Assembly (NCBI GenBank): GCA_023473205.1
Contig: JAMCYY010000077.1
Location: 1 to 7,867, forward strand
DNA: 7,867 nucleotides
Origin: Patescibacteria group bacterium
Lineage (GTDB): Bacteria; Patescibacteriota; Microgenomatia; UM-FILTER-40-11
Reading direction: 5' to 3'
In this document: piece by piece, positions 1 to 5,729 of the stretch
How positions within the stretch are numbered: the first letter of the stretch is position 1
Layout of the letters: each line of letters begins with the position of its first letter
Position numbers and translations under genes: made by a program
Notes under the pieces: model-generated
Told to the model about the DNA's origin: nothing
Database searches by the model: none
The model's input: the letters and a program-made list of their open reading frames with translations, nothing else

Positions 1-1242
1 TTGGTTAATTACACTGGTGACAATGGTGTCACCTTCATTAATACCGGAAAGAATTGCGGTTTGCGTATCATTGCTTTCACCTGTTTCAACGCTCACAGAG
101 GAAACCTTCCCCTCTTTCATAATTCTGACGCTTGACTGGTTATTGGCAGTTTGGATCGCAGTTGAAGGAACAATGATCACATTATCAGTAACGTTAGTGA
201 TAATTTTTGCAGTAACTGCCATCTTGGGATAAATATTTATTTCAGTGGGATCAAATATTATCGTGGTTGGATAATTGGTTACCCCGGAACTGGTTTGTCC
301 GTTAGTGTCAACAGAAAGGACTTTGCCGGAAAAAGTTTTATCAGGAAAAGCATCTAAGGTTAAAACAACTTTTTGCTCCGGTTTAACTTTAATGACATCA
401 AGCTCGGTTAAATTAACCGTGGCTTGAAATTGGGCATTAGGATTAATAACTGAGCCAATGGTCTGAGCTGTAATGGTGGTAGTGGCATTGGCAGTTGAGG
501 TGGAAGCATTGATGGTAACTCCAGGAGATAAGGTAAAGTTACTAATCACGCCTGCAGACGGAGCGGTAATTGTCCCTGAAGATTGTAGATAACTTTGCCA
601 GGCAGAAGTAACTTGGGCCTGAGCTTTGCTTATAGCGGCATCAGAATTTTTGTAGGCAGTTTCTGCAGCTTCAAAACTTTTTTTCGCATAATCAACGGTT
701 TTATCGATAATCATTTTTTCCGAATCGGTATAGTCTTTTTTAGTATCAGGATTGGTTGCATGGCCATTTTTATAATCAACATCATCGAGGGCATCAAAAA
801 TTGCCTGGCGGGCTTTCCACATTTGGATATCAGTATTTAATTTTTCTGCCTGAGCGGTTTTTTCATCATTAACCGCGCTAATATAGCTTGCCCAGGCAAT
901 GGTTTGCCTGGCTTGAGCGTCATCATCAAGGGTTAGCTCAGCAATTTTTTGTCCTTTCGTGACAGTTTGGCCGTTTTTAACATAAACTTTTTTTATAATC
1001 CCGGAGGCTTTAGTGGAAATGGTAGTACTACTTCCCGACGAAATTACTCCGGAAGCGGAGATAGAGGTCACCAGCGTTCCTTTTTCAGCTTGAGCAGTTT
1101 GGTATTGAGGCTGACTTTTACCCTGACTTTTAAATTTCTTATATAAAAGCCAAGCAAGAACAACGACCAAGACCACAAGGATGATCTTTAAAACCAAAGG
1201 CATTTTTTTAATCGTGTTAAAAAAGTCGGTAATTTTTTTCAT
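1..1242 (-). CDS. HlyD/MacA-like membrane-fusion (adaptor) protein, 3' end cut by the window
   Basis: This is an uninterrupted 414-codon frame running off the left edge, so the C-terminus is missing. The order is a short basic tail, one membrane anchor at about residues 16-34, then an exported part. Residues about 48-104 look like a barrel strand plus the first half of a lipoyl-like domain (ASGIIKKVYVKNGQTVTKGQ). A long Ala/Lys/Glu/Gln-rich helical stretch follows at about 105-220, and the second lipoyl half (ITAPSAGVISNFTLSPG) comes next. A beta-rich part contains TVNLTELDVIKVKPEQKV and a membrane-proximal segment. This is the standard layout of periplasmic adaptor proteins that couple an ABC or RND pump to export. 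The start ATG has AGGA 10 nt upstream. It begins 23 bp after the histidine kinase, so it is probably the regulated target of that system. A MacB-type ABC transporter gene would be expected beyond the left edge, but that is inference. Confidence 0.88.
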   Translation of the reverse strand, partial: MKKITDFFNTIKKMPLVLKIILVVLVVVLAWLLYKKFKSQGKSQPQYQTAQAEKGTLVTSISASGVISSGSSTTISTKASGIIKKVYVKNGQTVTKGQKIAELTLDDDAQARQTIAWASYISAVNDEKTAQAEKLNTDIQMWKARQAIFDALDDVDYKNGHATNPDTKKDYTDSEKMIIDKTVDYAKKSFEAAETAYKNSDAAISKAQAQVTSAWQSYLQSSGTITAPSAGVISNFTLSPGVTINASTSTANATTTITAQTIGSVINPNAQFQATVNLTELDVIKVKPEQKVVLTLDAFPDKTFSGKVLSVDTNGQTSSGVTNYPTTIIFDPTEINIYPKMAVTAKIITNVTDNVIIVPSTAIQTANNQSSVRIMKEGKVSSVSVETGESNDTQTAILSGINEGDTIVTSVINQ

Positions 1243-1265
1243 AATTGTATTGTCCTATATTTTTT

Positions 1266-2363
1266 TTATATTTTAAAAACCAAACCTGAAAATTTGCTGA
1301 AGAACGAAGTCTTTGGAAGGCGGGCACTTTGTTGCAAAGGCAATGCTATAGTAAAAGTACTTCCCTGATTAACCTTGCTTTTTACTGTGATAGAACCATG
1401 ATGATTGGTGATAATTTTTTGAGCAATTGATAACCCAAGACCATAGCCATGAACATTCTCTTTTGAACGGGCAACATCAGCCCGGTAAAAACGATCAAAG
1501 ATATGGGGCAGATTTTTTTCTTCAATCCCCATACCACGATCTTCAATTGAGAGCAAAAGCTGACCGTCATTTTTTCTGGAAGTAATTTCAATTGTTTTGT
1601 TCGGCGGGCTGTATTTAATGGCATTATCAAGCAAAATAACCAAGAGGTTAATAAAAGCTACACGGTCTGCTTCAATTTTCAGGTCACTGGCAAGGTTGAT
1701 TATTTTTTCATTTTTTTGTTTTGCCAATGGCTCAACCCTGGTAATGGCATCTTTGATAATTTCTGACAGGGAAAGATTTTGAAAATTAAACATACAATCT
1801 GTTTTTTCATATTGTGAAAGTTCCAGAAGTTTATCTGACAAAAGCTGTAATTTATCAACATCTTCAATACTTTCTTTAATAACTCTTTTAGCCTCTTTAA
1901 GTGTCAGCTTTTGGTCACGTAAATTTACTTCCAGAGAACTTTTGAGAGAAGTTAAGGGGGTTCGTAATTCATGGGAAGAATCAGTAATGAATTGTTTCTG
2001 CTCTTCAAGCATAATTTTTATTGGTTTTAGTGTCCTTCCAGCCAGAAAATAACCCAATCCCCCGGCAGCAATTAAAATTCCACCATTTAGGACAATTAAA
2101 TTTAATAAAAGCCGGTGTTCTGCCTCAGCCACTAATTCTTCTTCCACTAAAGAAAATTGAGGAAAATTTCCTGGAGGAAGTACATTGGGAGGAAAAAAAT
2201 CACTTTCACGCAATCCCCTCTCAATGCGCAATCTCTGGGCACGGGCAAATCTTTTAATTTCATTACTTTGGAAATTGAAGATTACTAGGCTGAAGGAAAG
2301 ACTGATCAGCATAATAATCAGCAAATACCAGGCAGTTAGTTTAAAGCGGGCATTTTGAAACAT
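1266..2363 (-). CDS. Membrane sensor histidine kinase (HisKA + HATPase_c)
   Basis: The 365-residue protein has two membrane helices (about 12-30 and 86-108) enclosing a short extracytoplasmic sensor loop of roughly 55 residues that is rich in Pro, Glu and Arg. The H-box SSHELRTPLTSLK follows almost directly after the second helix, with phospho-acceptor His131; I see little room for a full HAMP domain. The ATPase domain shows the N-box (LLDNAIKYSP, Asn247), the G1 box (DRGMG, Asp275), the F-box (IFDRFYRAD) and the G2 box (GYGLGLSIA, about 306-314). All catalytic motifs are intact, so it should autophosphorylate and pass the phosphate to the adjacent regulator. The start lies 6 bp after the regulator stop, which implies translational coupling; only a weak AGG lies nearby, inside the end of the regulator gene. 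The C-terminal 20 residues after the ATPase fold are unassigned. The signal sensed is unknown; the downstream adaptor gene points to envelope stress or a toxic compound. Confidence 0.95.
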   Translation of the reverse strand: MFQNARFKLTAWYLLIIMLISLSFSLVIFNFQSNEIKRFARAQRLRIERGLRESDFFPPNVLPPGNFPQFSLVEEELVAEAEHRLLLNLIVLNGGILIAAGGLGYFLAGRTLKPIKIMLEEQKQFITDSSHELRTPLTSLKSSLEVNLRDQKLTLKEAKRVIKESIEDVDKLQLLSDKLLELSQYEKTDCMFNFQNLSLSEIIKDAITRVEPLAKQKNEKIINLASDLKIEADRVAFINLLVILLDNAIKYSPPNKTIEITSRKNDGQLLLSIEDRGMGIEEKNLPHIFDRFYRADVARSKENVHGYGLGLSIAQKIITNHHGSITVKSKVNQGSTFTIALPLQQSARLPKTSFFSKFSGLVFKI

Positions 2364-2369
2364 ATCTTT

Positions 2370-3047
2370 TTAACCTAAACCTATTTTGTATCCAAAGCCT
2401 CTAATTGTTTGGATTAAAGGTTTTTTGTTTTTGAAAGGCAGGTCAATTTTACGGCGCAAATTACGGATATACACCTCAACAGTATTAGGCAAAATATCAG
2501 CTTCATAATTCCAAACATGGGCAATGATTTGTTCTTTGGTTAAGATTTGATTACCATGGCGCATTAAATATTCAAGTAAAGAAAATTCTTTACTGGACAA
2601 TTTGATTTCCTGGCCGCTTCTTTGGGTAAAAAAATTTATGGTATCCAGTTTTAAATCAGCAACAACAAGCAGTGAATCAAGGCTGTTTTTTGGCCTTCTC
2701 ACTAAAGCTCTTATCCTGGCAACCAATTCTTCAAAAGAAAATGGCTTAGTTAAATAATCATCTGCCCCTGAATTTAAGCCTTCAACTTTGTCTTGGACTT
2801 GGCTTTTTGCAGTCAAGATTAAAATTGGGGTATGGATATTTTTTAAACGTAATTCCTGGCAAATTTTCAGGCCATCCATTTGGGGAAGCATTAAGTCTAA
2901 AATAATTAAGTCATATTCCTCAGTCGAAGCTAAATCAAAGCCCTTGTCCCCGCTATAGGCAACATCAACAGCATAACGCTCTTGTTCCAGACCTTTTTTA
3001 ATTGAATTGGCAATCCGGTGTTCATCTTCAATAACAAGGATTCTCAT
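2370..3047 (-). CDS. OmpR/PhoB-family response regulator
   Basis: Read from the ATG that gives MRILVIEDE, the protein has 225 residues, the usual size for this family. The receiver domain has the acidic pair Glu7/Asp8, phospho-acceptor Asp51 (IILDLMLP), Thr79 (ILILTAK) and Lys101 (LTKPFSFEEL). The C-terminal winged helix shows LSSKEFSLLEYLM, LTKEQIIAHVW, NTVEVYIRNLRRKID and IRGFGYKIG. It should be phosphorylated by the adjacent kinase and control transcription, probably of its own operon with the adaptor gene. The frame stays open to an upstream ATG at 3095, but those 16 extra residues are encoded by the hairpin array and do not resemble a receiver N-terminus, so I take the internal ATG. Neither ATG has a Shine-Dalgarno sequence beside it, which is odd because the nearby RRM gene has a perfect one. 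Confidence 0.94.
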   Translation of the reverse strand: MRILVIEDEHRIANSIKKGLEQERYAVDVAYSGDKGFDLASTEEYDLIILDLMLPQMDGLKICQELRLKNIHTPILILTAKSQVQDKVEGLNSGADDYLTKPFSFEELVARIRALVRRPKNSLDSLLVVADLKLDTINFFTQRSGQEIKLSSKEFSLLEYLMRHGNQILTKEQIIAHVWNYEADILPNTVEVYIRNLRRKIDLPFKNKKPLIQTIRGFGYKIGLG

Positions 3048-3057
3048 ATGATTAAAA

Positions 3058-3186
3058 GATATACTCGCTTTGCTCGAGATATTTGATTGATACATGTTCG
3101 CTGTCGCGAACGATATTTAAGAGATATATGCTCACTTCGTGAGCGATATATCTATTTATATCGTTTGGCTTTGCCAAACATATATC
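3058..3186. repeat. Array of four short hairpins with variable stems and ATAT flanks
   Basis: Four inverted repeats lie in a row just upstream of the response-regulator start. Stem arms are 3064-3068 with 3072-3078 (two extra bases), 3096-3101 with 3106-3111, 3130-3135 with 3139-3144, and 3163-3169 with 3173-3179. Loops are TTT, TGTC, TTC and TTT. Stem sequences differ completely, but each is flanked by ATAT-like arms that can extend the pairing and carries a single unpaired base beside one arm. The third is the most perfect: an 8-bp AT flank, a bulged G and a 6-bp GC-rich core (3122-3153). By the side of the bulge, the second and third point one way and the first and fourth the other. No T-run follows, so these are not ordinary terminators. 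The function is unknown. Confidence 0.85.
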
Positions 3187-3263
3187 AAAATTATCATCAT
3201 ATTATACCTCCTTCCCTGAATTTTAGCTGAATTTTTGGTTTTCTTACCATAAATAAATTTCAT
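3156..3263 (-). CDS. Possible 35-aa leader peptide upstream of the response regulator
   Basis: A short open frame starts at ATG 3263 with GGAG five bases upstream (MKFIYGKKTK...) and runs to TAA at 3156-3158. A second in-frame ATG at 3200 sits six bases after a perfect AAGGAGG, so two start sites with ribosome binding sites serve the same frame. The C-terminal half is encoded partly by the fourth hairpin. I recognise no domain. It could be a regulatory leader peptide for the two-component operon, or chance coding around a ribosome binding site whose real gene start has been displaced. Confidence 0.2.
   Translation of the reverse strand: MKFIYGKKTKNSAKIQGRRYNMMIILIYVWQSQTI
3207..3213 (-). promoter_or_regulatory. 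Orphan Shine-Dalgarno sequence AAGGAGG
   Basis: On the minus strand AAGGAGG is followed by TATAAT and then ATG ATG at 3200-3195. GGAGG-N6-ATG is ideal spacing, yet the frame it opens ends after 14 codons and the response-regulator start is about 160 nt further on. TATAAT at 3206-3201 could instead be a -10 box, but no convincing -35 lies 16-19 bp upstream. Confidence 0.55.
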
Positions 3264-3273
3264 ACTTACTCCA

Positions 3274-3282
3274 TGTTATAAT
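3274..3282 (+). promoter_or_regulatory. Extended -10 promoter for the RRM protein gene
   Basis: TGTTATAAT is a perfect extended -10 element (TG-N-TATAAT). I see no good -35, which extended -10 promoters do not strictly need. Transcription would begin near 3289, giving a leader of about 100 nt before the ATG at 3393. In that leader AAAGAT (3328-3333) and ATCTTT (3346-3351) could form a weak hairpin. Confidence 0.6.
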
Positions 3283-3392
3283 GTACCTAATATTATGTTG
3301 CTGCCAAGTTTCCTCTAGTTCGCTTGAAAAGATCGTTTAAAAAAAATCTTTGATACTTCTAGATGAAATATTTTAGGTAAGGAGGTGAAAAA

Positions 3393-3740
3393 ATGGCAAA
3401 AAAATTATATGTCGGCGGCCTTCCCTATTCTGTTTCCGAATCCCAATTAAACAGTCTTTTTTCTCAAGCAGGTACGGTTTCCTCAGCGATCATTATTTCA
3501 GATAAATATTCAGGACAAAGCAAAGGCTTTGGTTTTGTGGAATTTCAAAATGATGCAGAGGCTGATAAAGCGATTGAGATGTTTAACGGAAAGGATTTTG
3601 AGGGAAGGAAAATTGTGGTTAATGAAGCCAGACCTATGGAGGAAAGAAGACCAGGAGGATTTTCCGGAGGAAGGGATCGCAGACCAGGTGGATTTGATAA
3701 TCGAGGAAGAAGTGATTTTCGAAGAGGCGGTCGGAGATAA
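3393..3740 (+). CDS. RRM-domain RNA-binding protein with Arg/Gly-rich tail
   Basis: The 115-residue protein has one RNA-recognition motif over about residues 4-78. RNP2 is LYVGGL (5-10) and RNP1 is KGFGFVEF (44-51), with the aromatic residues that stack on RNA in place. The tail from about residue 80 is short and rich in Arg, Gly and Phe (GGF, GGRDRR, RRGGRR), an RGG-like unstructured RNA-binding extension. This layout matches the bacterial glycine-rich RNA-binding proteins best known from cyanobacteria, which act on mRNA and are often cold-induced; that role here is inferred from the family. AAGGAGGTG (3379-3387) lies seven bases before the ATG, the strongest ribosome binding site in the window, which suggests high expression. 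It has its own promoter and terminator, so it is probably monocistronic. Confidence 0.95.
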   Translation: MAKKLYVGGLPYSVSESQLNSLFSQAGTVSSAIIISDKYSGQSKGFGFVEFQNDAEADKAIEMFNGKDFEGRKIVVNEARPMEERRPGGFSGGRDRRPGGFDNRGRSDFRRGGRR

Positions 3741-3757
3741 TCTTTTTTTCCCCAAAC

Positions 3758-3786
3758 AGGCATCTTGATTATCAGGGTGCCTTTTT
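3758..3786 (+). terminator. Rho-independent terminator after the RRM gene
   Basis: AGGCATC (3758-3764) pairs with GGTGCCT (3776-3782) over 7 bp with one G-U pair, an 11-base loop and a run of five T ending at 3786. It starts 17 bases after the RRM stop codon. Confidence 0.8.
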
Positions 3787-3794
3787 GGTATATT
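3765..3794 (+). promoter_or_regulatory. Candidate promoter for a leaderless SIMPL-gene transcript
   Basis: TTGATT (3765-3770) and TATATT (3789-3794) are 18 bp apart. A start point 7-9 bases downstream falls on 3801-3803, the ATG itself. The SIMPL gene has no Shine-Dalgarno sequence, which fits a leaderless mRNA. The -35 lies in the loop of the preceding terminator. Confidence 0.45.
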
Positions 3795-3802
3795 AAAAAT
3801 AC

Positions 3803-4555
3803 ATGCAGAATTCATCAAAACTATTCTCTCCGCTTATAATTATTGTTTTCTTTTTTGCTTCACTTTTCCTTTACACTAAATTATTTGGCCCAATTCCTTT
3901 TTTTATTAATTCCGTAACGACTACCAAAACAGATACCTTTGTTGTTTCCGGTGAAGGTAAATCTGTGATTAAACCGGATATTGCTTATGCCACTGTAGGC
4001 ATTGAAGCCAGTGGAACTTCAGTTAAACAAACCCAAAATCAAATTAATACGGTTATCAATAAGGTTTCAGAAGGGTTAAAAGCCTTAGGTGTTAATGAGG
4101 AAGATATTAAAACTACAAATTATAATATTAATCCAACTTTTGACTGGACAAATGGTAAGCAAAGAATTACTGGTTTTTCTGCCAATACAAATTTACAAAT
4201 TAAAATCCGTGACATTGATAAAATTAACGAGGTTATTGATTCCTCAACAACAAATGGAGCAAACCAAATTGGAGGAATTTCTTTTGATGTGGAAGATAAA
4301 ACAAAAGCAGAAGATGAAGCGAGAAAAATGGCCGTGGCTGAAGCTAAGAAAAAAGCTCAAGATGCGGCACAGATTGCGGGATTTAAACTTGGCAAAATTA
4401 TTAATTACTCTGAAGGTGGAATTAATCCTCCAGCAGTAATGTTAAGTTCAATGAAAGTCCGTGATGCGGCTGGCGGCGGGGCTCCGGCAACAGAAATCCA
4501 AACCGGTTCATCTGAAATTAAATTAACTGTCACCTTAAGTTACCAGATTGAATAA
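3803..4555 (+). CDS. SIMPL-domain (DUF541/YggE-like) membrane-anchored protein
   Basis: The 250-residue protein has an N-terminal hydrophobic helix (about 9-26), either a signal anchor or an uncleaved signal peptide, then an exported domain. The domain opens with VVSGEGKSVIKPDIAYATVGIE and continues through the helix QNQINTVINKVSEGLKALGV, the strand pair around DIKTTNYNINP and ITGFSANTNLQIKIRDIDKIN. It ends with an Ala/Lys-rich helix before LGKIINYSEGG. That order is characteristic of SIMPL (DUF541) proteins such as YggE, linked to oxidative-stress tolerance in E. coli and to signalling in animals; the biochemical activity is not well defined. The length is typical for the family. No ribosome binding site precedes the ATG. 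It converges with the acyltransferase gene, with 16 bp between the stop codons. Confidence 0.93.
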   Translation: MQNSSKLFSPLIIIVFFFASLFLYTKLFGPIPFFINSVTTTKTDTFVVSGEGKSVIKPDIAYATVGIEASGTSVKQTQNQINTVINKVSEGLKALGVNEEDIKTTNYNINPTFDWTNGKQRITGFSANTNLQIKIRDIDKINEVIDSSTTNGANQIGGISFDVEDKTKAEDEARKMAVAEAKKKAQDAAQIAGFKLGKIINYSEGGINPPAVMLSSMKVRDAAGGGAPATEIQTGSSEIKLTVTLSYQIE

Positions 4556-4575
4556 TCATTATCACCTTAAATTAC
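4530..4575. repeat. Imperfect direct repeat across two convergent gene ends
   Basis: TCACCTTAAGTTAC (4530-4543) and TCACCTTAAATTAC (4562-4575) match at 13 of 14 bases. The first is in the end of the SIMPL gene, the second overlaps the stop codon of the acyltransferase. It may be a small duplication or chance. Confidence 0.5.
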
Positions 4576-5237
4576 ACAGCTAAAAGAAGTTGTTTTTGAC
4601 TTTCCTGGGCAGCATGGATTACTTTTTTCATTACTAAATTGGTTAAGCGAACGGTATTTTTTCTGTCTTCACAATCCCCTTTGACATAAATAGGCTTGCC
4701 AAAAGTAATGGTATATTTCCCTTTGAAATACCATTTACCAATCTCATCAATCTCTTTAATTTTTGATTTTAAGGCTTTAATTTTGTCTTGTTCCAGTCCT
4801 AAGCCTAAGGGAATTAAAGGAAAGCCGGTTTGCAGGGCTAAACGAACTGCGCCGGTTTTTGGTTTAGAAAATTGCCCTTTATCTGGACTAATTTTGCCTT
4901 CAATAAAAATAACTAAACTCTGTCCGCGCAGCAGGGTTTCTTTAGCTTTTTCTAAAGCAAAAGCCCCTTGTTTGGGAATAACAGGAATATGACCTGAATG
5001 TTTTAAATAAAACCCAAAAAATGGGATTTGAAAAATAATTCCTTTAACTAAAATCCTTACTTGTTCTTTAATAAGAATTACTGATAAAAAAGGGTCAGTG
5101 GTGCTTGGATGGTTAGCGACATAAATTTTCGGACCTGCCGGCAGTTTCCCTTCAATTTTTACTTTAACCTTGAAAGCAAATACGGCATAAACCTTAATAA
5201 AAGTTTTACCTAATTTATATAAAATTGTTTCAAACAC
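4572..5237 (-). CDS. PlsC-like 1-acylglycerol-3-phosphate acyltransferase
   Basis: This protein should transfer an acyl chain to lysophosphatidate or a similar acceptor at the inner face of the membrane. The acyltransferase motif NHPSTTDP supplies the catalytic H-X4-D pair. FIEGKIS stands where the family has FPEGTRS, keeping the Glu-Gly that binds the glycerol phosphate, and IPLGL matches the fourth motif. An Arg/Lys-rich stretch with a hydrophobic segment (RILVKGIIFQIPFFGFYLKHSG) follows motif I as usual. I chose GTG 5237 (221 aa). The frame is open to an ATG at 5312 (246 aa), but those 25 residues look unlike the family, overlap the start of the divergent gene and cover an extended -10 promoter. 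No Shine-Dalgarno sequence is seen at either start. The exact acyl acceptor cannot be told from sequence. Confidence 0.87.
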   Translation of the reverse strand: MFETILYKLGKTFIKVYAVFAFKVKVKIEGKLPAGPKIYVANHPSTTDPFLSVILIKEQVRILVKGIIFQIPFFGFYLKHSGHIPVIPKQGAFALEKAKETLLRGQSLVIFIEGKISPDKGQFSKPKTGAVRLALQTGFPLIPLGLGLEQDKIKALKSKIKEIDEIGKWYFKGKYTITFGKPIYVKGDCEDRKNTVRLTNLVMKKVIHAAQESQKQLLLAV

Positions 5238-5243
5238 TTGTTG

Positions 5244-5252
5244 ATCATAACA
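5244..5252 (-). promoter_or_regulatory. Extended -10 promoter for the acyltransferase gene
   Basis: On the minus strand TGTTATGAT forms TG-N-TATGAT, six bases before GTG 5237. A start point seven bases past the -10 falls on that GTG and would give a leaderless mRNA. The nearest -35-like TTAACA (5275-5270) is 20 bp away, which is too far to be convincing. Confidence 0.4.
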
Positions 5253-5297
5253 TAGAATGGTTATGACTGTGTTAAAATTAGCTGTCCAATAAAGCTT

Positions 5298-5501
5298 ATG
5301 ATAAACAAACAAGAGAAAATAAAAGAATTAAAAGCTCAGCTGGCTAAGTATGAAGAAAAGCTGGCTTTTAAAATGAAAACTTACCGCGGGGTAATCCATG
5401 AGAGTGCTTTGTCTGAGTTAAAACATTCTGAAGTTATGGTTCTGAGGGCGATGATTGATGACCTCAAAAGAGAAATCTACAAGTTGGAACAAGAAAAATA
5501 A
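5298..5501 (+). CDS. Small coiled-coil protein of unknown function
   Basis: The 67-residue protein is charged and almost wholly helical in prediction by eye. Residues 3-30 (KQEKIKELKAQLAKYEEKLA...) and 46-67 (MVLRAMIDDLKREIYKLEQE) show heptad-like spacing of Leu and Ile, split by TYRGVIHESALSELKHSE. The shape is that of an antiparallel helical hairpin or short coiled-coil oligomer. There is no signal peptide, membrane segment or catalytic motif. I do not recognise the family. No Shine-Dalgarno sequence lies before the ATG (AATAAAGCTT upstream). It is divergent from the acyltransferase gene and followed by repeat-rich intergenic DNA. Base use resembles its neighbours and the helix pattern is regular, so I believe it is real. 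Confidence 0.65.
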   Translation: MINKQEKIKELKAQLAKYEEKLAFKMKTYRGVIHESALSELKHSEVMVLRAMIDDLKREIYKLEQEK

Positions 5502-5511
5502 GATTAGCTTT

Positions 5512-5526
5512 ACACCTTCCAGGTGT
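5512..5526. repeat. Hairpin ACACCT-TCC-AGGTGT, copy 1
   Basis: This is a perfect 6-bp inverted repeat with loop TCC, flanked by TTT on the left and TA on the right. It is the reverse complement of the element at 5599-5613. Confidence 0.8.
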
Positions 5527-5530
5527 TATA

Positions 5531-5569
5531 GTCCTTCGATAAACTCAGGACACTGAGCATGTCAAAGTG
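5531..5569. repeat. Back-to-back inverted pair of a CTGAG..TCGAAG-type repeat
   Basis: GTCCT...AGGAC (5531-5551) and CACT...AGTG (5551-5569) are two abutting hairpins. Reading the first on the minus strand gives CTGAGTTTATCGAAG and the second on the plus strand gives CTGAGCATGTCAAAG, matching at 11 of 15 bases. They are therefore inverted copies of one repeat. From memory, a consensus near CTGAGCTTGTCGAAGG is a very common short repeat in many environmental bacterial genomes. A fragment, TTCGATAAAC, recurs at 5646-5655. Confidence 0.7.
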
Positions 5570-5570
5570 C

Positions 5571-5630
5571 TTCACACCTCCAATATTCTTTTAGGTTTAC
5601 ACCTGGAAGGTGTTACACGTTCACACCTCC
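5571..5630. repeat. 11-bp direct repeat TTCACACCTCC
   Basis: TTCACACCTCC occurs exactly at 5571-5581 and 5620-5630, 49 bp apart. The second hairpin (5599-5613), which contains the related ACACCT, lies between them. No gene is visible in the 228 bp from 5502 to 5729. It also holds two weak hairpins, at 5666-5678 (CTTGA-AGG-TCAAG) and 5686-5698 (AAAAG-GTC-CTTTT). Confidence 0.75.
5599..5613. repeat. Hairpin ACACCT-GGA-AGGTGT, copy 2
   Basis: The stem arms and the flanks (TTT before, TA after) are identical to those at 5512-5526, but the loop is the complementary GGA. It can be read as an inverted copy of the first element. Confidence 0.8.
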
Positions 5631-5729
5631 CTACTGCAAAGTGTTTTCGATAAACAAGTTCGGATCTTGAAGGTCAAGTATTTGCAAAAGGTCCTTTTAC
5701 AAAATAAATAATTTTCTTCACTAAATAAA

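Noticed and set aside
17..1146. Several plus-strand frames over the adaptor gene
   Set aside because: The minus strand holds one continuous 414-codon frame with adaptor-protein features; the plus-strand frames lack ribosome binding sites and domains.
3048..3095. N-terminal extension of the response regulator from ATG 3095
   Set aside because: The extra 16 residues come from hairpin sequence, have no ribosome binding site and precede a textbook receiver N-terminus.
3058..3186. CRISPR array or CIRCE-type operator as an explanation of the hairpins
   Set aside because: There is no constant repeat with unique spacers, and the stems do not match the TTAGCACTC/GAGTGCTAA heat-shock operator.
3510..3818. 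Minus-strand 102-codon frame over the RRM gene
   Set aside because: It is a shadow of a gene with clear RNP motifs and crosses its terminator.
5512..5613. The ACACCT/AGGTGT hairpins as terminators
   Set aside because: Neither is followed by a T-run on either strand.
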